From Riptortus pedestris (lineage: Eukaryota; Arthropoda; Insecta; Hemiptera; Alydidae): 64,000 nt of DNA. The DNA lies in NCBI GenBank assembly GCA_019009955.1, contig CM032229.1:7546001-7610000 (forward strand). Reading direction: 5' to 3'. Under the pieces are notes generated by a model that saw only the letters and a program-made list of their open reading frames with translations, was not told the DNA's origin and made no database searches. Below, piece by piece: positions 24,024 through 39,342 of this stretch; position 1 is the first letter of the stretch; every line of letters starts with the position of its first letter. The translations under genes and the position numbers were made by a program.

Positions 24024-24239
24024 GTATATACTGCCATATGAGGTGAACCCCTGTCCAGTGAGTGCCGACTGGAACCCTGAAGCGACCAATGTCTTACACA
24101 TTACACAGATTAGAACTCTTCAGTCTCATAGAGAACCTTAAGGAAATATTCAGTGCACCAATATCAATGAATTTAAATTTGAAGACATTCAAAACTCAAA
24201 CACTATGTATGCATGCCTTGGAGAGCCATTTTTAACGTA

Positions 24240-24621
24240 TTTCAGGAAATCAGCTATTAATATTGGACTTCAAAAAGATGTCTCCAAATCATGAATATTA
24301 ACCATTATTTAGTTTTCAGTTTCAGTAAACCCCACTCATGTTATATTATCAATAAGCTGCTATATCATGTGAACCACTTTATTAAAAGCTTAAATACCAA
24401 ATATATTTTTTCAATTCAATAAATTATTTTCAGTGAGTCATTATAATTTATGATTATAGATTCTAAAGTACATGATTTATATTTAATCAACACCACACTC
24501 AATATGTAACCGTTGGATGGGAAACTAAAGGTTAGATTAGGCAATGTCTGAAATTCAGCATATCATATTCCAGTGCATGGGAAATTTGCTTTGTTTACTC
24601 AGCACCCCATAACAGACTTTT
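24240..24621 (+). mobile_element. HINE-like element, internally deleted
   Basis: Decayed start (CAGGAAATCAGCTATTAATA) and end (ATGGGAAATTTGCTTTGTTT, AACAGACTTTTTT) enclose about 300 bp with AGTAAACCCCACTCATGTT. Confidence 0.55.
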
Positions 24622-25117
24622 TTAATTTCACAAGGAATTTCAAATTTATGTACTGCTTGATTTATAAGCTTGTTACGATCAGGGCACTTCAGCATAACAT
24701 CTTACACAAACATGGATAAAGAACAAACCGAACTAGATAGAAGGGCGGAATAACTTGCCATATTCTATTTCCACTCCTCCACGCCAAGTCCAATTTTTTA
24801 ATAGTCACAACTTGTACGTCTCCTGGTAAAAGTGTGGCTTTTCCTTATTGGGAACAAACATGAAAATAAATAGTCTGTAAGGTAATATTAATAAAAAGTA
24901 GAAAAAAGCAAACTTTGGAAGAGCCCTTTTCCATATATTTATATTAAATAAAATATATCAGCAAACAAAATATAGATTTGACAATATACATCATAACATC
25001 AAAATAAATGCATTTGATTTCTTTAAAGCTTAATTAAATTAAGGCGATTTTTGATAAAGGTTTATAAATTTTTCTTACATTTCTTTTTTAAATAAAAAAA
25101 AATGAATCCATTTAATT

Positions 25118-25246
25118 CTAGACAAGAATATTATCGTAGTCAGGAGTGCCTGCCTTGTAAGACTGGAGGAATTTAGCATGCTGCTCAGGAGTACAGTAGA
25201 TCGCCTTAACTGCACTATCTTCCAGCATTCCCTTCGACCACGCAAA
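25118..25246 (-). CDS. GSTO: GSTO exon 6 (C-terminus)
   Basis: The acceptor is TGTTTTAG. 42 codons plus TAG at 25120-25118. It encodes [17 protein letters not shown], then [14 protein letters not shown]. The S.K.G.PDYD ending is typical of omega GSTs. Confidence 0.95.
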   Translation of the reverse strand, partial: FAWSKGMLEDSAVKAIYCTPEQHAKFLQSYKAGTPDYDNILV

Positions 25247-25648
25247 CTAAAACAAATAATAAAAGTATGTTTTGAAAATGAAAGAAAATATTTCATACAA
25301 CATGCTCAGATTAGTGATTTGAATCAGGGCATCGGTCTCGATACACTTGGCTAACTTAAGTTATGATGTTTGATTCCTAGATGTTATCAGTAATGATTAG
25401 TAGATGAGACTAGATTTCCTGTAATATGTACAGTACATGAGAGTCATTACACTCATGAAGCAAAAAGTGGAAAGTAGATGAATTTATTTAACTCCTTCAT
25501 TTTTGTTGTATTATTATTAGCAGATTTACCATAAAGGAAATCAGCTATTGAGGTTGTACTCATGACGAGATTTTCAAAAAAATGTCTTCAAATGTAAATC
25601 GATCCTATCCAGGAGACAACAAAAATGAAAATGAGGTCCCTTCAAACT

Positions 25649-25698
<50 letters not shown>

Positions 25699-28600
25699 TG
25701 TTACCGCTCGTTATTGTACGTCATATAGCCCAATCTTATTGTAAATTAAATGTACTATGTAATGTATGTGCGTTTATTCTCTATCTTGAATGTAAACCCG
25801 GATGTCTACATGTTTTAGCAGATTCCCCTTAACGTAAATCAGCTATTGAGTTTGTACTCATGACACGATTTTCAAAACATTTCATCAAATGTCCATCGTT
25901 CCTACCCACGAGATGACGAAAATGCAGCCCGTCAAAATTATGTATATATGTATATTTATATTTGTCGTTAGTGCTCTAGTGGTTGCAATTATTGTTTGAT
26001 CGTTACCAAACTTGATATTTACTCGTTTTATGTAAAAAGAAAGATCAAGTTTGTTAACAGCTGAAATCGGACCAGGAAAAGGGGGGGGGGTTAGAGAGGA
26101 GGATTTTTGAAAATTCGAAATATCTCTGTTACAATATTTCGGATCGAAAGATTGTCTAGAACAAATCTTATTGCAATTTAATGTACTATAAATATTGCTA
26201 TATACATTTATTCTGTCTTGAATATTAACTGAGATATTTGCATTTTTCAGTTTTCAGCCTTCAGCAAACCCCCACTTCTACTGATGTTACATAAACGACA
26301 CTCTGTTATGTAATAAACCACATTATTCAAAGCTTAAACACCATACCATATATTGTTTTCAAGAGACCTTTATTATACGAGATACATGCAAATATGTTCT
26401 GGTGACCCCCAAAATCTTAAGTTCTTGGACTATTACAATTTGATTGATTGAGATAAAAATTATTCTGATCAATTATAAATTACAGTACTAGATATAGTAA
26501 ATAGTTTTTAATAAAATGAATATGTTATATTCTGATATATTTCAGGAATTCTTTTTTCATTCCGGTGAGAAGTTGGCACACCTGTTTGTTTACATTTCTG
26601 TTGTTTTTGTTGTATTGGGTTTAAGGGCGAAAAACTACCAGGTTATCATCGCCCTGTAATATTTATAATTCACATTTTGGTATCCTCATCCATATCGCCA
26701 TTTTAACAATATAAACGAGGATACGAGCTTGCACTTTAAATTTCTTTGTATAAACTCGTGTTTTTTACAAAATTAAACAATTTATCGAGTTCTTTCGGGT
26801 CTTCTCCAAGTGCCACTTCTATACTATTTGAAATATTGTATTTGTTTCTAATATCTGTATACTTATGGCATTCCATTAATATGTGATATATAGTCAGTTC
26901 TGTGTTACATTTCTCACAAATCGGGAGTTGATCTTTTGTCATAAGATAGCCATGCGTAAGTCGTGTGTGCCCAATTAGGAGTCTTCCTAATACAACCTCA
27001 TATCTTCTGTTGTCTCTTGTCGAATATTTCCATGGACGGATGGTGGTTTTAATAGTTTTTAATTTATTGTTCTGGGTTTCATTCCACATATGTTGCCAGT
27101 TTTTATTAATTTCTTCTTTGAGTGGTTGGTAGAGTTCTGCAGATGTAATTGTTGTTGGGGTGATGGAGTCGAGTTGATGGGCTTCTCTGGCTGCTAAATC
27201 TGCTTTTTCGTTTCCATATATTCCCACGTGGCTTGGAATCCACATGAAGTAGACGGCCCTTTTTAGCTCTCGGAGCATTTGTATTTGATTTTGTATTTTT
27301 TTTACTATTGGGTTGTTTGTGAATACATCTTTGATACTCAATAGGGCACTCAACGAGTCAGTGCAAATCAGGAATTTTTCTTGAGTTGAGTGGTTGCAAA
27401 TGCCGTGATATAGAGCGAATTTAATTGCGAATAGTTCGGTGGAATAGATGCTGGTTAATTTGTTGGGTTTGAATTGTTGACAGGCATTTTCTTCGTAGGT
27501 GGCGCAGGAGGAAGACTCGGTAATTTTCGAACCATCAGTGTATATTATCTTTGGGTGTTGATATTTTTCTATTTTATTAATGAAAGCTTCCTTTATTTTC
27601 CAATAGTTGATCTCTTGAGACGATTTGTTTATGAGTTTGGTGATTCCTGTATCTATAGATATTTCTTGAATTGTCCAAGGTGGAGTTTACATTTCTGATG
27701 CTTCCCATTGGGAGGTTTCTTATTATTGTTTGTATTTATTCACTTAATATTTACAGTGCTATTGTGCTACCGTTATGTAGATTTACCTATTGTTAATTTT
27801 CATGAAGGAGAAGCTTATTCTACACAGCCCCTGTGCGACGGAATTTTATTTATTAACGTCCAGTTTTTGCTACTATGGGTTACTAGCCTTTTCTAGCCAG
27901 GGTGGGCTAAGGATTATATTTAATGAATCCATCACTAAATAAATTCCTATTGCCCAGGCAGGAATCGAAGTCGCACCTCTAGGTTTACAATGTGAGATTA
28001 AAACCAATGCTTTAACTCACAATGCTAACCTAAGCCCCAAATTGGAATATATTCTGTGATGAACACAATAAATAAAATCCTTAGTCTCTGGCTAGAAAAG
28101 GGTAGACGCTTGTAGATATACAATCTACAATTATGTGAAAAAATTGTTATATTTTTTCTGATAAACAATTGTCATTAATATCACAGAATTTGGATATGCC
28201 TCTGCCTTATTACAATTATTTCACTTTTCTTTCCTTCTTTTATCAGATTCCCTTAAGCCACGATTTTCAAAATTCTTCTTCAAATGTCCATCAAGGACAT
28301 AGGACCTAGATGACAAAAATGAGGTCCATTCAAAATTATATGTATATAAGGACATGTTGGTCAGTGGGTAAGAGAGCGTGTGCCCTCTGAGACTAGTTCC
28401 CTCCGTCATCACTGCTCCAGATACTGCTGAATTATGTAAAATCTTTCTTCCTGCTCCCAAGTCCCTAAATTCATTTCATTTTAAATGGAAAAAAGTTTGA
28501 TTATTTTGTTTTCTAAAATATTTGAAGGTCGCTTGTTGTTTACCAAAATCGCGTCAGCAATAACGGAGACAATTCTCCGGATTATAGATGTTCTTCAACA

Positions 28601-29452
28601 CGGTACAATTCCTTATTTAAGTAATTTGTTATTTTTTCTTTCTTCATCCAAAAGAATTTTTTATCATATAAATTCAGAATGAAAAAATTATAAATCTTAA
28701 GATCGACGCTAGAGCTACCAACGACAGCTAAGAACTATTGGGTTGTTAAATAAGTTTGTAGTGTTTATCAATATTTCAATTTAATCCAATCTGTGATAGT
28801 AAAAACATGTTTACTTTTTCAATAATGTTTACATATTCTAAAAGAGTATTAGTTTAAGTGCTTTCAACCGAGATTCCTTATCTTTAACTTGAAGCTTGCT
28901 CAAAATGGAAGAGAAAAACAAAGGCATAGTTTTCCATTAAGATAACGCCTGTCCTCATGTGTTTTTGCATATCCGGCACAAATTATTGGAGTTTGGTTTG
29001 GATGTGATCCCCCATCCACCCTATTCACCAGACCTTGCCCTAGCAGATATTTACTTATTTCGCACCAATTTCCCTTAACTCCTTCCCCAACTCTCTTAAC
29101 AGGAAACATTTTTATTCGCTCGATGATTGCAAAACACACAAAGAGTTCATTGCACCAAAATCTGAGAAGCTCTGGGAGGAAGGAATTAAAAATTACCTGA
29201 AAGATGGCAACATGTAATAGATCAAAATGGATCATATATAATTTATTATAAATAATTAGTAGAAACTGAAGTTCTTATTGAAATCACTAGTAAAAAATGC
29301 TCCGAAATTATTTTACAACTTATTACTATCTGGCAGGCAATATAAATTCCAATACAAAAGGCTTGTTTGTTTTAAACATTCCTTTTTTCTAACACATGCG
29401 GGGGGGGGGGGGGCTCAAAAACATGCATATTACAATATATACATATTATATG

Positions 29453-29484
<32 letters not shown>

Positions 29485-32400
29485 CATATCATTTTGAACG
29501 GACCTTATTTTCATTATCCACAATGTAGGATCAATGAAAATTTCAGGAAATTTTTTGTAGTCATATCATGAGTACAACCTCAATAATTGATTTCCCTTAA
29601 GGGAAATCTGCTAAAATAAAATAGAAAGTAATCGCAATAAAAATTATTTCTCAGCTCCTATGAAATATCTTTTTATTCTTATTTATATAATATTCTTTTA
29701 TACATATTTCACAGGACCTACGAAATATCTTATTCCTAATATCAATCCTACTGTTAATAAATATTTGGAGAAATCTACGAAATAATACAAATTAAAAAAA
29801 AAACTTACCATTCGTTGGAATCGATCTCTTGGAACTTTAAATTGATCACCTCCAAGAATTCTAACCATTTCAAGTCGTTCACACCATGGCCATATCATAT
29901 AATCCACCATACCTGGTTGGTCACCTAGAAAAAGTTTCCCCATTTTAGAAACAAATTATTGATTATTGGCAAATACCTCTTTTACTGAAGAATCTTATTT
30001 AATGCATAAAATAATTTTTTAAATAACTACACTTTCTGCTACTACGGCTAATTGATACAGGTTATCAATAGCTTAATTTCCAGCGAGGCTAAGGACATTA
30101 TTTAGTAAATTCCCCATTTCATTAATTCCTATTATCCATGCAGGAATTGAACCCATCACTCAATGTTTATCAAGGGCATTATAACATGTGGCTTAACATA
30201 ACTGCCTAATTGTAAAGCCTATTTATTTACTAATGTATTCAATTCAGCAGATAGCTCTTAAAGGAACTCAGCTATTGAGATTGTACTAATGACAAGATTA
30301 TTGAAAAAGTCCATAAAATGTCCATCGATCCTCCCCAAGAAATTATTATTATATACACACGCACACGCACGCACACACGCACACACGCACGAAGGCACGC
30401 ACACACACACACACACACAATATACTTACTTAATACCTAAAATATTACAGGGCAAAAGATCCGTTCCTTGGTGGAATAGAAACCTAACTGGTAAGAGAAG
30501 GGAAGTTAACCGGCTTCGTAGAAGGTATCAACGTACTTATAATAATATGTCACTAACAGAGGAAAGGAAGAGGGACTATTATCATCATAAAATGGTTTTT
30601 AAAAATATGATTATAGCGGCCAAGAAAGAATCATGGAAGGAATGGATTGACTCTATTGATGCTAGAAATCCTTGGAGCTCGGTGTATAAAATTTTGTCTG
30701 GTAATAGAGCGGGGAGTCGAGCTATTACTACGATAAGGAAAAGGGACGGATCATTCATCAGAACTCTTCAGGAAACAGTTGAGGTCATATTAGGTTATAC
30801 CGAAGGATGACATAAACTCGGAAAGTGCTGGTCAGCAGCAGTTAAGGTTGGACATTGAGCAAGAGCTTGATACTCCGGATGATGTTCCCTTCAATGAGAA
30901 CAAGATTTCTCAAATCGTCAACCAACATAAAAATAATAAAGCTCCAGGTGTGGATGGAGTTACTAATGAAATCCTTAAAGTGGTTTACAGTGTTTTTCCT
31001 CAGACTACTAGCTTATTATTTAATTCTTGCCTTAAATCGGGAGCGTTTCCACGAATTTGGAAGGTAGCAAAAGTGGTCTTGCTGATAAAACCTGGGAAAG
31101 AACAGGTCGAAGACGCATCAAAGTTTAGGCCGATAAGTTTGTTAACAGGGTTGGGTAAAGCCTCGAGGGGCTTTTCATTAACAGAATAAGGCACCACATG
31201 GAGAAGAGAGGGTTAATCTCTAATAAGCAGTATGGCTTTAGACTGCAGAGAAGTACAACTGATGCACTACTTTGCGTCACTAGTCACACGGATGCCTTTC
31301 TTTCCAGAAGTGACGTACTGGCAATTTCTTTGGACGTTGAAGGTGCCTTTGACTCTGCATGGTGGCCTGCGATTCTAGGCCAGCTGAGACTTACTGGCTG
31401 TCCAAGAAATTTATACTTGCTCGCTAAAAGTTTCTTTTCTGAAAGGAAAGTGCTTTTAGATATTGATAGATCAGGGGAGCCAAGAAGCTTGGAAAAAGGA
31501 TGTCCGCAGGGTTCCAAGTCGGGTCCATTCTTCTGGGTTCTACTGTATAACTCGTTGCTGGGAATAAACTTGGGCGAGAATATTGAAGCAGTGGCTTTTG
31601 CAGATGATTACATGGTACTCATTCGAGGCAAAACCAGGGATGAACTTGAGCTAAAGGCCTACTTAGCTATGCGTTAGGATTTTAAAGTGGGCTGAGGACA
31701 TGAAAATCAAATTTAATCCTGAAAAATCAGCCTATATGTATTTCACCAGAAGAAGGGTGGAAACTAATTTGGAGATAAAGCTCCAGGGAAAGCGGGTCTT
31801 TGAGGTAAAGCAGTTGAAGTATTTAGGAGTTGTATTGGACAAGACACTGAGTTGGAACTGCCATATCGACACTGTTGTTGGTAGGATATTGCCTATTGTA
31901 GGGAAAATGGCAAGGATTGCAAGAGTTCGGTGGGGTTTGAACTCTGAAGTCCTTAAGGTGTTATATAATGGAGCAATCCTCCCTATGATGAAATATGCTT
32001 GCCCGGTGTGGGTTGAGGGACTGGCAAAGAAGAAAAATAGGATCAAGCTAAGAAGAGTGATAGCTCTGAGGATAATTAAAGCTTACCGGACGGTGTCTTA
32101 TAGCGGCTTGTGTCTTGGCAAATGTGATCCCAATACATCTGGACATAGAGGAAACAGCCACATTTTATCTTGTGAAGAGTCTGGTGTACAAGGATAAATA
32201 TTCCCAGATGTCATTGGAGCTGCCTACAAGATATGATGATTGGGGTCACCCTGAAAACCAGCTAATAGTAAAGCGGGTTGAGGAAGTTGGTGATTGCAAT
32301 ACCCTCATCTATACATATGAGTATAAAGACGGCGCAAATGTGAGCTGTGCTTTTGTCGTATTCCACAAAGCCAGGATAATTGCTTCCGGGAAATACAGAT

Positions 32401-33343
32401 TGAACTCCGAAAATTCAAATAACCAAGCTGAAGCTCTAGCCATTTTAAAGGCTTTGGAATGGGTTCGAGGAGAGGCTCAGGGAGTTTTGGAGAAGGTGGC
32501 TGTTGCAACTGATAGCTAAATTACTCTCGAACGTATTGGAAGCAATTGCCATTTAGAGATAATTGAATCCATTAGAAGAATACTACATGATATCAAGAGC
32601 GCTGAAGTAGTGTTCTGTTGGGTTAGAGGTCACGTTGGAATTGTGGGAAACGAAGAAGCGGATCGGCTGGCTAATGAAGCTAGTAGGGATGACAACTTAG
32701 TGAGGGAACAGCTATAAAAATCCCATTGTCAAGCCTTGAGGAAGCCGCCAGGAAGGACACGCTGGGACGATGGGAAAGGGAATGGAAGGATTCCGGTAAT
32801 GCGTCATTGACAAGAAAGGTCATTCCCACTATCGGGAGAAGGCAGAAGATGGAACTTCAAGCATCATTTTCCAGCTAACGCAATTCCTTACCGGGCATGG
32901 GAAAATGCGTAGCTATCTTCACAGATTCCACATTTTGGAAGAGGATGTCTGCCCTTGCGATAATGCCTCATCTCAGACAGTGGAACACCTGATCTTTGAC
33001 TGCTCTCATCCAGAGTATATCAGGGCACCCATCATCCGAACAGCTATGGGGGGGGGCTAAATATGAGTTGACCACTTGAGTTGCATCAACTTACACAGCA
33101 AGAAGTATTTGGTGATTTTATTCATTTTGTTGTAAGTATAAATTTTGAGGTGTTGTAAAACAAGGAAAAAGAAAAAAAAAGAAACTTGTTAGTTGTTTAT
33201 CTTGTATTTAATTAGGTTTTAGTATTTTATGGTATAAGTTTTTAGTGATTTGTATTTGTTATGTAACACATGTAGTATATTTTATGTGTAGCATGTGTGA
33301 TTTAAGTAATAAAATCCCTTTTGGTAGGGTTACTACCATTAGG

Positions 33344-33385
<42 letters not shown>

Positions 33386-34652
33386 ACGCACACACACACA
33401 CACACACACCAGCTAAGATACCCGGCTTTGCTCGGGAAATCAAGACTGCATTGCTCGGGGAGTCTGAATGATGATTGTAATTTATTTTGGCTTTGCCATG
33501 CAAAATATTTTTACACTTCTCATCTCAAGTCTTAAACTTACTATTTATTTATCCTAGTAACCATAACAATAGCAAACTTATAGCATTTTTTGTCTCATAA
33601 AAAACATAAGTTCTTAATGAACCACTCTCCACTGTTCAAGATATTGTTTACAATATATATCATAAATCATGGATAGCAAACATTCAATTACCATAGAACA
33701 GAAAATTCATAATTAGGACAGCATTATTTATTATAAAGTATGCAAGAATACAAATTTACTTCAACAAAACAAGCACCTTTTGTAATGTGCATCTTTGTCA
33801 AGAAACCAATGGGAAGCGATTTTTCATTTCAGGTTTCCTATGTAACACCCACTCCTGTTCATTCCTAACAATGTTAATATATCTTATAATCCAAGAGACA
33901 TTACTACTAACCCACTGACAGAGTTTTGTGAAGTTCGGTTTAGTCTTTTGAGTCATTTAAAATTGTTCACTCCCGCTATAGTTTTTAGTATATATTTTAT
34001 TTATAATTCGGTATATGGCAAAAGTTTATTAACAAAAGTTACTTTAAATAACATAATAAACAACTTTTCTTCTGTGCATGTTTGCCAAAAACCCACTAGG
34101 AAGCGAAATATCGCAATATTTCATTTCAGGCTTCCCTTATAAACCCCCTCTCCTGCTGGTCCCTAGAGATGTTTGAACAGCTTATAATCATGGGGGAGTT
34201 AGTGCTAATTCGCACACCAAGTTTTGTACAGTTCGGTTAAGTCTTTTGAACCCCATTGTAGTTTTTAGCGTACATCTCATTTATACTTCTGTACATGGCA
34301 AAAGTGTATACAACAAAAGTTACTTTAAATAACAAAATAAACAACTTCTGGTATGTGCAAGTATGGCAAAAAACCAATAGGAAATGAAATATCGTAATTT
34401 TTAATTTCTATTTCTTATAACCCCCACTACAGTTGGTCTCTGAGAATAATAGTATAGTCTAAAGTCTAAGTTGGGTTAGTAGTAATTCACGTACCAAGTT
34501 TCATAAAATTCAGTTTAGTAGTTTAGTTGAGAAAAGGCAACAAACAAACAGACACCAAAGAAACAAATTGCAGATATCGTGTCTATGGCACTAGAAACGA
34601 AAAAGTATCATGAGAATTCAAGAAAAAAAATCAATGTACAGACAGAGCTTTC

Positions 34653-34711
<59 letters not shown>

Positions 34712-35769
34712 TATACCCAATTAAACCCAAGTTGGTTGTGTTTTTAAAAGAGATGAAGTGATAGAAATACAAAAATTCAGACTTGAAAAACTGTGTACCA
34801 ATAATCAGGCAGAAAAAATTGCAATCTTAAATAGTTTACTGTACATAGACGACAAACAACCTTCAACAAACATCAACATTTACACTGATAGCCACAATTC
34901 TTTACAATCACTTCAAAATTACACAATTCATGACCCTTTGTCAGAAAAAATCAGACAGTTACTTACAAGACTTAAACAAAATAATATACACATACACTTT
35001 TGCTGGATCAAAGGGCATTCTGGAATTTTGGGAAACGATCTCGCTGAGATATCAAAATCAGCCTCAAAAGATACCAAAATTCCAGAATGCTACAACAAAA
35101 TCACACTTAAAAACACAATTACTTACTGACACAATTAACACATGGCAACAGAAATGGAATACGACTATGAAAGGACAACATTTAAAGATATTTATTCCAG
35201 ACATTAAAGAGTACTTAGGACAAAAATTAATATCAACTGACTTTTACTTAACACAATTATTAACTGGACACGGAACAACAAATTCTTATTTTAATCGTTT
35301 TGGCCTAACAGATCAACCAAACTGTTACTGCGACTTTACTACTGAACAGACATACAGACACTTGCTCTATGACTGCAGACTACTAACAGACCAAAGAGAA
35401 AACTTTAAAACCCTACTAAAATGCCGACAAAAAAATTGGCCTGTTGAGGAAAAACTATTATTTTATAAACATAATAAACCATTAAAACAGTTTGCTGAAG
35501 AAATGTATGACTTTCTGAATTATTTGAAACTGAAATACAGTTAAATTAATTAATTATTCAGCATTGAATTCAAAATTTGTTTTTGTTTTTCTTTTCTTTT
35601 TTTTTCTTTTTCTTTGTTGTAAATAATTTTATTGTACAAATATCTTATGTTATTATAGTTTAAAAAAAAAAAATATGTATCAAGCACACGTTATGTACTA
35701 ATTATTGTACGGGATGTGTGGCTAATAAACACCCTTCCTGTAGGGTTACTTCGGGAAAGAAAGAAATAA

Positions 35770-35821
<52 letters not shown>

Positions 35822-38800
35822 AATAAATACTTGATAAGAAGTGCTTAATGAATAAATAAATACATAGCTTGAATTAATGGAGTATAACACAGGTAAATGT
35901 TACATGAAACAATCAACACGATCAGGTTTTATCAATCAAAACTAATTCAGTCAAGGTCACAATGCATTCCTGCATAAGAGTATTTACTTATATGATAAGC
36001 TTCTAGACTATACTCGTAATCAGAAAGCAAATGAGATTAAATCCACTTATAGCAAAACAAACAAGCCATCTCAGAATACCAGCTCAGAAACAAGCCATAG
36101 ATAAAAAGACTAAAGAATTTTAAGACATAGTTTTTTTAAATGTTTAAAAATTGTTTCACTACAGATCAAAATATAAAAAATATGTCAAAGGACCATTCAA
36201 ATGGTTATAAGTGGTTTTTCTTAGGCAAAGGGGTTTGCTCGCATGGCAAAATTACTACCTATCTGTCAGCTGAAAATTTTGAGATATTCAAACCAAACTT
36301 TGTATTTAAACAGGAAAGAAGAAGAGTTTGAAAAAAGCCAGAATCGGGCCAGGGGAGTTTTTTATAAGGGGTTAAAGAGAAAAAATCAAAATAACCCTGC
36401 CATATGAGTCAGATCTGAAAATGTCTGATAATCAATCTTTTTGCATATTTCATTTTCTAAAACTTTCATTCTATTAATTTTTTTTCATAAATGAGATAAA
36501 CAATTTGAAAATTTTTAGCATAGTCATATGAGATTAATGTTGTTGAGTCATTTGTGCATCACAATTTTTATTGTATTTATAAAAAGAAGCTATTAGAGAT
36601 TTCTCAAATGACAAAACTACACATAAATTCCTTCAAATCTTCACCAAAACCAAAGTGTGATGTAAAAGTAAAAATGTTGAATCAATTATAACTTCTATGG
36701 TGGGAGATGGGGTTCTTATTTTATTTAATTAATGAAATTAATTAATGCAGTTTCATTTAAAATATAGCTTATTACTTGTAAGTGATTTTTTTCTTGTCGC
36801 CCTCCTAAGTCCATATTTTGGTTTTATTGTTGTTGTAATTAGTTTTTTTTTCTTTCTAAAGTACTTATAGTAGTGATAGTTTTTTAGTAAATTTCCTTTA
36901 AGGAAAATCAGCTACTCATGACACGATTTTCGAAATTTTTCTTCAAATGTTGATCAATCCTACCTAGGAGATGGCGAAAATGAGGTCCATTCAAAACTGG
37001 ATGTATGTATATATATATAAATACTAGCTAAGGTACCCGGTGATGTACACTTCCCTCCACGACGCACGGTGGTCTGAAATGGCCGGTTTGGCGAAAAAAT
37101 TACCTATCAAACAACATATTATTTTTTCTTTTTGAAGAGTCTGGTATAAATAAAGACACACTTATATCTGATGTATATTATGATTTATATACAAGACTAA
37201 TGAAAAATTCTTTGCTTTATAAGATTAAACAACTTCATGTAATTTTATATAAATTTTTTAAAAACTAATGTATTTCCTATAAAATTTATTCAATTAATAA
37301 TAAAAGTTTTTTCACTTCTGGATGGAAATCTAGTCTGTCTTTAGTTGTAGGCTCTTTGCGAAATTTATTAATGTAGGGATCTGACGTCACAAGTAGCATA
37401 TGAAAAACATCTTCGTTAGTCGAAATTCTACTACATTTTCTTGATTTGTTGAGACGATATTGACGGTAATCTTTGTTGCGCGCCTCCTGTGCCTCTTCAG
37501 TCAACATCCCTATCGGCAACATCACAGCTGAAATAATGGTGCTTCCGTGCCAAAGAACCTTGTGCACAGTATTAGGCATGTTGTACCATCTATATAAATT
37601 TACAAATAAAGTGGCAGTTTCTTGACAATAATTTCCAAATTTTGCTGGATCTACAGCAGCGCCACTGTTGATTACATCCAGGATAACTCCAAAACGGTGA
37701 ATAAGTTCTTCATTCACTCCAGTTATATTAGCTGTAGTAGGTGGATCTTGAAAAAATCGTCGTGAGGTATTCCCATCATTGGTTGTACCCATACCTTGCT
37801 TCACCATGTCAACATTAAGTCCCAACATAGCTCTAAACTTTTTTTGAATTTAACGTTTGGTGTCTTCCATTAATTGTTTGGTGTCCTTCGTTGTTCTCCA
37901 TTCTTGAAACGGTAATCTATATGCAATTTTCAAAACACACTCCATAAATTTAATTCTTGCATGGAGAGGAGATAGGCCGAGTTGAATTGCTTCTTCAGAT
38001 TCTGGTAGATTCCGTAATATTTCTAATTCGTTCATCTGAGAAGGTTTAGCTTTGCATATCGGACAAACAGCCATGGATGATGTCTCAGTTAGTGACTGTG
38101 TGACTTTTCCATCGATCATTGAGAGAACCATTTCATGATGAATTCTAAAAGTTATATTGTGGAGAATAACAGTGGAATAAGTTGTAGTTAATATTTCGAG
38201 TTTAACTTTTTGAACTTCTTCTCGAATTGTGTTTGGTGTTTCTTTCATAAATTCAAATTTAATGGGTCTGCAATGTCTTGTAGACGATGGCCTTGTGTTT
38301 TTCCAAACAATTGTTGTCTTGTCATCCTTATTAGTCAAAAGCAATGGGACAAAAGATATTAGAAACATATTTGTATCAGTAATATTTTGACCTACAAATG
38401 TCTGTTTATATTCACTATGTCCTGAAGAGCCATCGTATCCCCATTTAGAGACTAGAGTAAGGTCGTGGCTTACAAAATTTAAATCGGTCTCCTGATATGT
38501 CATCAAAATTCTTTTTACGGTATGATCAAGCAACTTTGGCCAAACTCTCAGTGACTTCAATATTTTCAGGATAACACTGCATTTTGGCTTCCAGTAATCT
38601 TTTGTACGATGGATATATGTCAAAACCTTGATCCTTTGCCGTTTGCCTTAGAATTTTATATTGTAACTTTGAAAGAGAGGCATCCGCTAATAGCGCCAAA
38701 GCTTTTTCAGAACTGAAACCTGGAGGCTTTTCCTCTTTGGCCTGTATTGACTTGGCTGCAGATGTGATCAACCCATCGGAAAAAGTGTCTTTTAAGTGTT

Positions 38801-39294
38801 TAATTTTCGATTGTTGACTCCGTATGCCACACTCCTCGAAAGGTTTTTCAGGCCGACCTCTTTGTGCAATTGGCTTGTCTAAAGAATCAATATTCGTTAT
38901 TGAAATAGTATTTTTCAGCCAAATTTCATTTTTTTTTAAGAAAGCGGTCTTAAGTGCGATTTGCTTCTACCCATCTACGATGAAAATGCGGTAAAAATAC
39001 TTTTTTTAAATATTATATCAACTATTTCTCGATATGTGCAATGAAAATTTTCCATTATGAAACAAAAATATCTTGGATGTTAACCTTTCTCATTGGAACA
39101 GTTCAAGAGACTAAGGAAAATAAATAAATAACATCTACTGGGGGTGTCTTTTAGATAAAGGTAATAAGTACTAATATTATTGACTCCGGTTTAGCGTATA
39201 TCCCGTGTTTACTTCATTTTACGACAAAAGTGAATGTGCACAAAAGTTACTCTAAATAACAAAGTAAACAACTTTTGCTATGTGCATGTATGTC

Positions 39295-39342
<48 letters not shown>

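Larger units (their letters stand above)
37018..39295 (+). repeat. 'TACCCGG' repeat split by a Transib insertion
   Basis: The left piece (37023-37060) has ACTAGCTAAGGTACCCGG. The right piece (about 39180-39295) has TTGACTCCGGTTTAGCGTAT and AAAAGTTACTCTAAATAACA, the interior of the same family. The Transib relic lies between. Confidence 0.5.

Noticed and set aside
28360..28430. tRNA-like segment (GGTCAGTGGGTAAGAGAGCG)
   Set aside because: It looks like an A-box region, but there is no matching acceptor stem or clear B box; perhaps a scrap of another SINE.
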